From Tangfeifania diversioriginum (lineage in GTDB: Bacteria > Bacteroidota > Bacteroidia > Bacteroidales > Prolixibacteraceae): a stretch of DNA of 64,000 nucleotides. The stretch is from assembly GCA_945873105.1 (NCBI GenBank), contig CAMCBW010000027.1, positions 1 to 64,000 of the forward strand, given 5' to 3'. A model generated the notes under the pieces. That model was not told the origin of the DNA. It made no database searches and was given only the letters and a program-made list of their open reading frames with translations. Positions within the stretch are counted from its first letter, which is position 1, and each line of letters opens with the position of its first letter. The position numbers and the translations under genes were made by a program. This document shows positions 46,401 to 52,454 of the stretch, piece after piece.

Positions 46401-46806
46401 AGGTGAAATTGAAAATCGCCACCATACCGAGGGCGATGGCGTTCAGGATTACAAAAACCCAGATATTTCCGAGTGTCTTGCCAATGACATAGTCGGCATT
46501 GGTGATGGAGCGCATGTAGACCACCTCGGTGGTATCCAGCTTCTTGTCCTGTTTTAAAAATTCGGAGGCCAGGAAAACCGCGATGACCGCCTGGGCCAGG
46601 TTGATGATGTAAAGGTTGGTAAAAGGGATCATAGAGGGAAGTGCGATCATATCCCCATTGGGAAAACCAACACCGGTCTGGGTGGCAAAATTGTAAAAGA
46701 AGACGAAGACCAGGGATAATATGGAGAAAATACGAAAGAACCAGCTTCTGAGCAGGGTTTTCGATTCGTATTTGGCTACGGCTATAATGTTGTGAATTGC
46801 TCTCAT
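43435..46806 (-). CDS. ABC-2 permease fused to an inactive M1-peptidase-like domain
   Basis: A 1123-residue protein. Residues 1 to about 290 hold an ABC-2-type membrane domain with six or seven helices, starting MRAIHNIIAVAKYESKTLLRSWFFR. The large rest is extracytoplasmic and follows the M1 aminopeptidase order: beta domain (about 300-480), then YPYARLQLVEIPAQF and PETVYLPEGGF. Where HExxH should follow, only YLKRFVNETFLNSK is seen and no HExxH occurs anywhere, so peptidase activity is unlikely. A Gly-rich GGFGGGGGGRRMMMGG loop is near 880. The last 110 residues (GGYYKVYAYIP to IYADAIKLI) resemble a golvesin-C-terminal-like beta-sandwich. It follows the ATPase gene by 25 bp. Confidence 0.85.
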   Translation of the reverse strand: MRAIHNIIAVAKYESKTLLRSWFFRIFSILSLVFVFFYNFATQTGVGFPNGDMIALPSMIPFTNLYIINLAQAVIAVFLASEFLKQDKKLDTTEVVYMRSITNADYVIGKTLGNIWVFVILNAIALGMVAIFNFTSPFTRFVFLPYIYYFLLISIPTLIFIMGFSFFLMSVIKNQAVTFLVLLGYIAATIFYLQNKFHNIFDYMSFKLPMSWSEMVGFGSLRDILIHRGIYFFLGLGFICLTILLLKRLSQSKFVREVVIVFAVLFLSTGFVLGFIYIKGITSEESHRTEMVALNDKYAGLKVVQVQSYEIDLEHLGKQIAATATLTLKNTNKEPLSEFVLTLNPGLDVEKISGANFTRELQLIKIKPGQPMQPGDSMKISVQYKGTIDESFCYLDQTALQLEKWKNSGAGLTDKKHAFLTPDYLLLTPETKWYPVAGVSYSSKGLNWLATQFSNYRLSVKADKSLKAFSQGKKTEETGTTLFVPELPLTQISLVVGNYQTRSVNVDNVEYSLSFFKNHNTFDQYFKTLGDSIVPVVRDLKKTWEIKIRRQYPYARLQLVEIPAQFCSFNHAWSSAGEQVQPETVYLPEGGFKLSGANFAATKRFATRNANERNETVSPRETEANYLKRFVNETFLNSKVNQMNFSGIRIGGGGPNMNFAADVLNPYFIFPNYYNYINYISSPAYPITNRVVESYLSRSATESGNNFMRNMMGLSGDEKGNIALQSKSFADILEKQEDADVLNNVIQTKSGFLFALMKGAVGPDKFDDFIRGFLEERKFRTIQVDELNTEMRDKFQLDLDQYLPKWYTSQALPGYIVVDTKAFKIQKDDQVKTVVSFVLTNTEEISGAITVTFRIGGFGGGGGGRRMMMGGSSSDDNIEKTVVIDAKQSKRLTFLLNRDPRSMTINTYASHNLPSTMSQRFEKIDIDPKGEGSDMEEIIPYTEGAELNEIIMDTEDKGFRMEQPVSKSFIKKIFTKEVQEDDFKYKGMNMWNPSVEWTLITNEQFYGKQIRSAYYCKGGTGERKAIWSVPLKEGGYYKVYAYIPKIQSGWGRDNNNQPEENYNYNVIHDDGTDHPVLQPDNRQSTWVEMGSYHFSGDSARIELTNNTKARSIYADAIKLIKEK

Positions 46807-46831
46807 TGTCGTGCGTTATTAAGGTTTCAGA

Positions 46832-47728
46832 TCAAATCTCAATCCACTTCTGGTTGAGTTCATTTTCCATGTAGTTGACGTAGGCATGTTCGAGGTTGGG
46901 TTCGATCCTTTCGCCAAGGTAGCCGTTGATCTCCTTTGAAACCACCTGTACTTCCCAGCCTTCGTTGGAGGGGATGGAGGAGATGATGGGGTATTTTTCC
47001 TGGATTTCGAAATATTCGGTTTCGGTGGCACTGATTTTCCAGACGTTGTCCCTGGCCATTTCGATCAGCTTTTCCGGTGCACCTTTGTACGACAACACCC
47101 CTTTGTTCATCAGGGCCATATCGGTACAGGTACTGGAGATGTCGCCAACGATGTGGGTGGAGAGGATGATGATCACATCCTTGTCGCTCACCCGGGTAAG
47201 TAGGTTTCTGAAGCGGATCCGCTCTTCCGGATCTAGTCCGGTGGTAGGTTCATCCACAATGATCAGTTTCGGTTCGCCAATCAATGCCTGTGCAATTCCC
47301 AACCGGCGTTTCATACCCCCGGAAAGGTTGTTGGCAAAGCGGTTGCGTGCCTCATAGAGGCCAACCTCCTCGAGCATCTTCTCGACGGTGTTGTTTCTCA
47401 CCTTGGTGTTGGTCAGACCTGCCAGGCGTGCTGCATAGTCCAGAAATTCATAGGTCTTCAGCTTGGTGAAGAAGCGAAAATCCTGGGGTAGGTAACCGAG
47501 GATGGACCGGATTTGCTTGCGGTCCTTCATCAGATCCATCCCGTCGACGAGTACTTGTCCGGAGGAAGGTTTCATCAGGGTGACCAAAATTCTCATCAGG
47601 GTGGACTTCCCGGCACCGTTGGGTCCCAACAATCCAAACATTCCACTCCCAATGGTCATGTTCACATCCTTAATTGCGTGATTGCCATTGGCATAGACTT
47701 TGTTGAGTCCATTGATCTCAATTTTCAT
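46832..47728 (-). CDS. ABC transporter ATP-binding protein
   Basis: Stand-alone nucleotide-binding subunit, 298 residues, with Walker A GPNGAGKST, Q-loop YLPQDF, signature LSGGMKRR, Walker B IIVDEPTTGLDP and H-loop STHI. The C-terminal 80 residues form a domain typical of ABC-2 exporters. It is the first gene of the series and the natural partner of the ABC-2/M1-like permease. It is clearly related to the ATPase part of the RND-ABC fusion: both have YEFLDY, GIAQ and ERIRFRNLL at matching places. Confidence 0.95.
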   Translation of the reverse strand: MKIEINGLNKVYANGNHAIKDVNMTIGSGMFGLLGPNGAGKSTLMRILVTLMKPSSGQVLVDGMDLMKDRKQIRSILGYLPQDFRFFTKLKTYEFLDYAARLAGLTNTKVRNNTVEKMLEEVGLYEARNRFANNLSGGMKRRLGIAQALIGEPKLIIVDEPTTGLDPEERIRFRNLLTRVSDKDVIIILSTHIVGDISSTCTDMALMNKGVLSYKGAPEKLIEMARDNVWKISATETEYFEIQEKYPIISSIPSNEGWEVQVVSKEINGYLGERIEPNLEHAYVNYMENELNQKWIEI

Positions 47729-47828
47729 GCGTGATTTATCTTAGGTGTATCCTTGTTAGTAACGGGTAATTGCCCGAAATTACAGTACTTTGACAAAGAT
47801 TTAGGTAAAAGGTTTAAAGGGAAATTCA

Positions 47829-47863
47829 ATTTTAGATTTTGGATTTTAGATTTTGGATTTCGG
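47829..47863. repeat. Heptad repeat ATTTTAG / ATTTTGG
   Basis: Five 7-base words: ATTTTAG, ATTTTGG, ATTTTAG, ATTTTGG, ATTTCGG, in the 193-bp gap upstream of the ABC/RND locus and about 60 bp after the stop of the next gene. A near-perfect palindrome CGGGTAATTGCCCG at 47763-47776 lies between it and the ATPase start codon. Confidence 0.75.
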
Positions 47864-47921
47864 GGGATCATCATTGTCCTATAACGATGAAATTTGGAGC
47901 ATTAATAAAAAATATGATCCT

Positions 47922-48767
47922 TTAGTCAATGATAAGCGAAACCATCAGATTGAATGGATTTGCACTTTTTTTATTTTCGTTCCCTGAAGGCCGCCATTTG
48001 TACGTTGGGTCACGCAATGTTCTAAAGTATGTCAAGTGCTGTTTCTCTTCAAACGTGAAACCAAATCCGATGCACTCATCTTTGCTTGGATTGGACACCA
48101 CATTTAATTGGATGTTTTCAACTCCAACAAAAAGTACACGGTCATTCAAAATCATGTTGAAGCGGGACAAATCAATTTGATCGTTTGATTCTTTTTCCTT
48201 GTTGATAATTACATCTTCGGGAAGCAGCTCTTCCCCAGGCATGCCAGCATTGTTTTGCTTATAAATATGTAACCGAACAAGCGAAATGCCGTTTCGATGC
48301 AATGAGTTAAACCTTACTCCTTTTATCCGGTAGTAAGTAAAAGAACCCGAAATTTTTATCATTATTGCATGCTCTATGTGGATGTTTCCACGAAATTGGT
48401 ATATTCCAGATCTCTTGGAATCAGCCAACCCAATGGCATATTCTTTCGATTTTTTACTCCTCACCTTTACTTCGCCCAAGTTAACCACAACCGGATCAAG
48501 GAAAATCGTATCACGCTGCGGGACAACGATTTTCGATTGATATCCGACGCAGGTTACAAGCAATGAATCGTTTGCATCTGTTATTATTTCAAACCGGCCC
48601 AAACTATCGGCATAGGTTCCATCCGGCTTATTCAAAACTTTGATGGTAGCATAGGGTATTCCCCTGTGGGAAACTGCATCGGAAATTACCGGATGATGGA
48701 TCGTTTGGCTAAATCCGGATAGTGGTTGGAAAGCAAAGAAAATAAGGAGTGAGATGGACTGCCTCAT
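47922..48767 (-). CDS. Secreted carboxypeptidase-regulatory-like domain protein
   Basis: 281 residues with signal peptide MRQSISLLIFFAFQPLSGFSQ. Residues 25-105 match the CarboxypepD_reg-like beta-sandwich seen at the N-terminus of Bacteroidota outer-membrane proteins: GIPYATIKVLNKPDGTYADS, LGRFEI and VGYQSKIV. The rest (about 110-281) is beta-rich and not recognised; it has no TonB-dependent receptor barrel. It lies upstream of the ABC/RND series in the same direction with 193 bp between; a functional link is not shown. Confidence 0.8.
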   Translation of the reverse strand: MRQSISLLIFFAFQPLSGFSQTIHHPVISDAVSHRGIPYATIKVLNKPDGTYADSLGRFEIITDANDSLLVTCVGYQSKIVVPQRDTIFLDPVVVNLGEVKVRSKKSKEYAIGLADSKRSGIYQFRGNIHIEHAIMIKISGSFTYYRIKGVRFNSLHRNGISLVRLHIYKQNNAGMPGEELLPEDVIINKEKESNDQIDLSRFNMILNDRVLFVGVENIQLNVVSNPSKDECIGFGFTFEEKQHLTYFRTLRDPTYKWRPSGNENKKSANPFNLMVSLIID

Positions 48768-48843
48768 TGCGTAATTGGTTTAGGTACAGATGATTCAATC
48801 TTTTTACCCCCTTCGACAAACATGGAGCAAATTTTCAGGGAGC

Positions 48844-48878
48844 GCAATCGAAAATCGAAATTCCAAAATCAAAAATAA
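48844..48878. repeat. A-rich heptad repeat downstream of rplT
   Basis: Words GCAATCG, AAAATCG, AAATTCC, AAAATCA, AAAATAA, just beyond the rplT terminator. The period is seven. Confidence 0.65.
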
Positions 48879-48912
48879 AAAAAAAGGCCGTCCTTTTGGG
48901 ACAGCCTTTTAC
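48879..48912 (-). terminator. Terminator of thrS-infC-rpmI-rplT
   Basis: On the minus strand AAAAGGCTGTCCC-aaaa-GGACGGCCTT is followed by a run of T. It sits directly after the rplT stop. Confidence 0.8.
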
Positions 48913-48934
48913 TATTTATTTCGCCTTTTTATAT

Positions 48935-49279
48935 TTACTTCACTTTTTGGACAATGGCGCTGAATGCAGCGGGATTGTTCATCGCTAAGTCGGCAAGGAC
49001 TTTGCGGTTGATTTCGATGTTGGCACCCTTCAACTTGCCCATGAACTGGGAGTAGGAGAGACCTTCATTACGAACTGCAGCATTGATACGCTGAATCCAT
49101 AAAGCACGGAATAACCTTTTTTTACTTTTTCTGTCACGGTACGCATACTGGAGACCTTTCTCCCATGTGTTTTTGGCAACCGTCCAGACAGTACCTCTTG
49201 ATCCAAAGTATCCTCTGGTCAGTGAGAGTACCTTCTTGCGACGGGCTCTCGAGGCGACGTGATTGACTGATCTTGGCAT
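48935..49279 (-). CDS. rplT: 50S ribosomal protein L20
   Basis: Large-subunit assembly protein, 114 residues, starting [18 protein letters not shown] and containing the conserved [23 protein letters not shown]. Last gene of thrS-infC-rpmI-rplT, 93 bp after rpmI. A terminator follows directly. L20 autoregulates this operon in several bacteria by binding its mRNA; the 93-bp rpmI-rplT space could host such a site, but I cannot identify one. Confidence 0.98.
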   Translation of the reverse strand: MPRSVNHVASRARRKKVLSLTRGYFGSRGTVWTVAKNTWEKGLQYAYRDRKSKKRLFRALWIQRINAAVRNEGLSYSQFMGKLKGANIEINRKVLADLAMNNPAAFSAIVQKVK

Positions 49280-49372
49280 TTTTACAAATTTTAGGAAAAT
49301 GGCGATCCCGATATTTCAGGATACTTGTGGGCTCATTCTCCGGTTAAAAAATAAGAATTGTTTAAAAGGAGA

Positions 49373-49570
49373 CTACTTCAACGCGAGCAGCCTTTTTACA
49401 TGGGCTACGTCTACATCGGCTACCATTCCCCAGTGGGTCAGGTTGCGTTTGCGTTTGGTGCTTTTCTTGGTCAGAATGTGACTTTTGTAAGCGTGTTTCC
49501 TTTTGATGCTTCCACTTCCGGTCAGCTTGAAGCGTTTTTTTGCGCCGGAATTCGTTTTCATTTTAGGCAT
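49373..49570 (-). CDS. rpmI: 50S ribosomal protein L35
   Basis: Small basic ribosomal protein of 65 residues: [20 protein letters not shown], then the [20 protein letters not shown] block. Standard length and start. It lies between infC (21 bp) and rplT. Confidence 0.97.
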   Translation of the reverse strand: MPKMKTNSGAKKRFKLTGSGSIKRKHAYKSHILTKKSTKRKRNLTHWGMVADVDVAHVKRLLALK

Positions 49571-49591
49571 CTCTGTCTAACTGTTTTAAAT

Positions 49592-50152
49592 TTACTTTTT
49601 CTTTTTGGGCGAAATAAATATGGTCATTCTCTTTCCTTCTAATTTTGGAAGTTGTTCAACTTTTCCAAAATCTTCAAGAGCGTTGGCAAAGCGAAGCAAT
49701 AAGATCTCGCCTTGCTCATTATAAAGTATCGAACGTCCCTTGAAAAATACATAGGCCTTCACCTTTGCACCATCCTGAAGGAACTTTTCGGCATGTTTTA
49801 ATTTAAAATTGTAGTCGTGTTCGTCGGTATTCGGACCGAATCGGATCTCCTTCACAATGATCTTCACAGCCTTTGCTTTCAGCTCTTTCTGCTTCTTCTT
49901 CTGGGCATAGATGAACTTCTGGTAATCAACGATTCTGCAAACTGGTGGCTCGGCATTTGACGAAATCTCCACCAAATCAAGCTCCATTTCATCGGCCTTC
50001 CGAAGAGCATCCTGGATTCTGTAAACACCCTGTGGCTCAACGTTATCGCCAACCAGCCTTACTTCCGGTACGCGGATCTGGTGATTGATCCGAAACAATG
50101 ATTTCTCTTCTTCTTTTGGAGCTCTTGGCCCCTTGGTCCTGATAACTGCTAT
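49592..50152 (-). CDS. infC: Translation initiation factor IF-3, probable AUA start
   Basis: Binds the 30S subunit and checks start codon and initiator tRNA. The IF3-N domain begins at [18 protein letters not shown] and the IF3-C domain includes [23 protein letters not shown]. The ORF track starts at a TTG (50098) immediately before FRINHQ, which leaves no N-terminal tail and no ribosome site. Upstream in the same frame is [18 protein letters not shown], beginning with ATA at 50150-50152 placed 8 bases after GGAGG. That gives 186 residues and is preferred. infC genes commonly use rare start codons so that IF-3 limits its own synthesis. The thrS stop lies 32 bp upstream. Confidence 0.85.
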   Translation of the reverse strand: MAVIRTKGPRAPKEEEKSLFRINHQIRVPEVRLVGDNVEPQGVYRIQDALRKADEMELDLVEISSNAEPPVCRIVDYQKFIYAQKKKQKELKAKAVKIIVKEIRFGPNTDEHDYNFKLKHAEKFLQDGAKVKAYVFFKGRSILYNEQGEILLLRFANALEDFGKVEQLPKLEGKRMTIFISPKKKK

Positions 50153-50159
50153 GGCTTTA

Positions 50160-50165
50160 TCCTCC
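50160..50165 (-). promoter_or_regulatory. Strong ribosome binding site deciding the infC start
   Basis: Minus strand GGAGGA with eight bases between GGAGG and ATA. Such a full Shine-Dalgarno is unusual among the genes here, and it points to the AUA rather than to the TTG 54 bases further on. Confidence 0.75.
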
Positions 50166-50184
50166 TATGTTTAGTTAATACCGA

Positions 50185-52134
50185 CTAATTGTACAATTCT
50201 GCAAGAATGGACCTGACCTCTTTCTGGATCATATCCCTGAACTCAATGGTAGATACCGTTCCCTGGTCGCCTTCACCTTGCCGGCGTACAGCAACAGTTT
50301 CGGTTTCGTTCTCTTTTTCGCCGACGATGAGCAGATAGGGGATACGTTTCATTTCGTTGTCACGGATTTTCCTGCCTATCTTTTCGTTACGGTCGTCAAC
50401 GACGGTGCGAATATCGGAATTATTTAGATATTCTGAAACTTTTTGTGCATAATCGTTGTACTTTTCGCTGATCGGCAACACAACAACCTGTTCGGGTGTG
50501 AGCCAAATCGGGAATTTGCCGGCAGTGTGCTCAATCAGTACGGCACAGAATCGTTCCATGGATCCGAAAGGCGCACGGTGAATCATCACCGGACGATGGC
50601 GTTTGTCATCCGCGCCGATGTACTCCAGATCGAACCGCTCCGGAAGGTTGTAATCCACCTGGATGGTTCCCAGCTGCCAGCTTCTGCCGATGGCATCCTT
50701 CACCATGAAGTCCAGTTTCGGCCCGTAAAAGGCAGCCTCTCCCAACTCCGTGACGGTATTCAATCCTTTTTCTGCACAGGCTTCGATGATGGCCCGCTCC
50801 GCTTTTTCCCAGTTTTCATCCGATCCAATGTATTTTTCGGTGTTGGAAGGATCGCGCAGGGAGATCTGAGCTGTATAGTTTTCGAAATTCAATGCCTTGA
50901 AGATGATGAAGATAATGTCGATCACCTTCAGGAACTCCTCCTTCAGCTGATCGGGCCTGCAGAAGATGTGGGCATCGTCCTGGGTAAATCCGCGAACGCG
51001 GGTCAAACCATGCAATTCGCCACTCTGTTCGTAGCGGTAGACGGTACCAAATTCTGCCAGCCTGATCGGAAGATCCTTGTAGGAGCGGGGCTTGAACTTG
51101 AATATCTCACAGTGGTGGGGGCAATTCATCGGTTTCAGCAGGTACTCTTCCCCTTCTGTTGGTGTCTTGATAACCTGGAAGGAGTCCTTGCCATATTTTT
51201 CGTAGTGGCCCGATTTCTTGTATAGTTTCACATCGCCGATGTGCGGGGTGATCACCTGGTCGTATCCGAATTTCTTCTGAACCGTCTTCAGGAACTTCTC
51301 CAGCTGTTCGCGAAGCATCGCTCCTTTTGGCAGCCACATGGGAAGTCCCTGGCCAACCTCCTGCGAGATCATGAAGAGTTCCATCTCCTTGCCGATTTTG
51401 CGGTGGTCGCGTTTTTTTGCCTCTTCCATGAGCACAATGTACTCCTCCAACAGTTTTTGTTTGGGGAAGGTGATGCCATAGACACGGGTCAGCATCTTGT
51501 TCTTCTCACTGCCACGCCAGTATGCCCCAGCAATGTTGGTCAATTTCAGTGCTTTGATGTAACCTGTGTTGGGAAGGTGAGGCCCGCGGCACAAATCCGT
51601 AAAATTGCCCTGCTGGTACAGGGTGATGGTGCCATCTGCCAGTTCAGAGATCAGCTCTACCTTGTAGGGATCACCCTTGGCGGTAAAAAGATTCAGTGCA
51701 TCCTCTTTGGAGATCTCGGACCTGACAATATCTGCCTTTGTCCGGGCAAGATCCATCATCTTCTTTTCTATCTCTGCAAGGTCCTTTTCCGTCAGGGTCT
51801 GGCCTTCCGGAAGATCGATATCGTAGTAAAAACCATTGTCGATGGAGGGGCCAATGCCGAATTTCGTACCCGGAAGGTAGGCCTCAATGGCTTCTGCCAT
51901 GATATGGGCCGAGGAGTGCCAGAAGGTATCCCGTCCCTCCTTGTCGTCCCAGGTGTGCAATTTGATGGATGCATCCGTGTTGATCGGGCGCATCAGGTCG
52001 CGAACTTCACCATTGACGGTGATGGAAAGAACCTCTTTGGCAAGGTTCCTGCTAATTGCCTCAGCAATCCCCATTCCAGTGACTCCTGCATCAAACTCTC
52101 TGACAGAGCTATCGGGTAGCGTTATCTTAATCAT
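50185..52134 (-). CDS. thrS: Threonyl-tRNA synthetase
   Basis: Class II aminoacyl-tRNA synthetase, 649 residues: TGS domain (1-65), editing domain with [10 protein letters not shown] and the conserved Cys in [12 protein letters not shown], catalytic core with [11 protein letters not shown] and [26 protein letters not shown], and the anticodon-binding domain at the C-terminus. The ATG at 52134 ([10 protein letters not shown]) is used instead of the one eight codons upstream, because the TGS fold begins here and the promoter boxes leave a short leader. It heads thrS-infC-rpmI-rplT. Confidence 0.97.
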   Translation of the reverse strand: MIKITLPDSSVREFDAGVTGMGIAEAISRNLAKEVLSITVNGEVRDLMRPINTDASIKLHTWDDKEGRDTFWHSSAHIMAEAIEAYLPGTKFGIGPSIDNGFYYDIDLPEGQTLTEKDLAEIEKKMMDLARTKADIVRSEISKEDALNLFTAKGDPYKVELISELADGTITLYQQGNFTDLCRGPHLPNTGYIKALKLTNIAGAYWRGSEKNKMLTRVYGITFPKQKLLEEYIVLMEEAKKRDHRKIGKEMELFMISQEVGQGLPMWLPKGAMLREQLEKFLKTVQKKFGYDQVITPHIGDVKLYKKSGHYEKYGKDSFQVIKTPTEGEEYLLKPMNCPHHCEIFKFKPRSYKDLPIRLAEFGTVYRYEQSGELHGLTRVRGFTQDDAHIFCRPDQLKEEFLKVIDIIFIIFKALNFENYTAQISLRDPSNTEKYIGSDENWEKAERAIIEACAEKGLNTVTELGEAAFYGPKLDFMVKDAIGRSWQLGTIQVDYNLPERFDLEYIGADDKRHRPVMIHRAPFGSMERFCAVLIEHTAGKFPIWLTPEQVVVLPISEKYNDYAQKVSEYLNNSDIRTVVDDRNEKIGRKIRDNEMKRIPYLLIVGEKENETETVAVRRQGEGDQGTVSTIEFRDMIQKEVRSILAELYN

Positions 52135-52155
52135 CTTGATTTTTTTATGAAGGTG

Positions 52156-52186
52156 CAAAATTAGCGAACTTCCACCGTTCTGTCAA
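52156..52186 (-). promoter_or_regulatory. Promoter of thrS-infC-rpmI-rplT
   Basis: Minus strand TAATTTTG (52156-52163) matches TAnnTTTG, and a TTG (in TTGACAG) lies 20 bp further upstream at 52184-52186. The predicted leader would be about 17 bases, too short for a T-box or attenuator. Confidence 0.5.
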
Positions 52187-52320
52187 ATCTATTTTGATCT
52201 TTGTGGCCGAAAGATTCCAGCAGGACCATTTTTTTTGATCCTTACCAGGAAATCGCTCCGATCAGCAGGGATAATTTTCTATTTTTGGAAGCAATTTAAG
52301 ATGGAATGACTTGGAGCGAT

Positions 52321-52381
52321 CTTTGTGACTTCGTGACTTTGTGGCCTCGTTTTCCTGCCACAAAGTCACGAAGTCACAAAG
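52321..52381. repeat. 25-bp perfect hairpin built of octads
   Basis: CTTTGTGACTTCGTGACTTTGTGGC (split here only as arm one, 52321-52345) is repeated exactly in reverse complement at 52357-52381 with an 11-base loop. Each arm contains octad words GTGACTTC, GTGACTTT, GTGGCCTC. It lies in the 320-bp divergent gap between thrS and the DPP-like gene; the rest of that gap holds only the thrS promoter. Confidence 0.85.
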
Positions 52382-52454
52382 GAAATTGATCACAATTTAT
52401 CCGGTAAATGATTGTATATCTGATGATAATTTTAAAATTCTTATATTCCTTGTC

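Noticed and set aside
43435-46806. Active M1 aminopeptidase
   Set aside because: The overall order fits M1, but no HExxH motif exists in the protein, so it is described as an inactive M1-like domain.
50098-50100. TTG as the infC start
   Set aside because: No Shine-Dalgarno precedes it, and it would remove the N-terminal tail that is in frame behind a perfect GGAGG-N8-ATA.
50443-51225. Long plus-strand ORFs opposite thrS (260 and 292 residues), and similar ones opposite purH, parC and the RND genes
   Set aside because: They lie antisense to highly conserved genes and show no domain; G+C-driven shadow frames explain them.
52135-52454. T-box or attenuator controlling thrS
   Set aside because: The predicted promoter leaves a leader of about 17 bases, and the strong hairpin at 52321-52381 lies upstream of that promoter for thrS.
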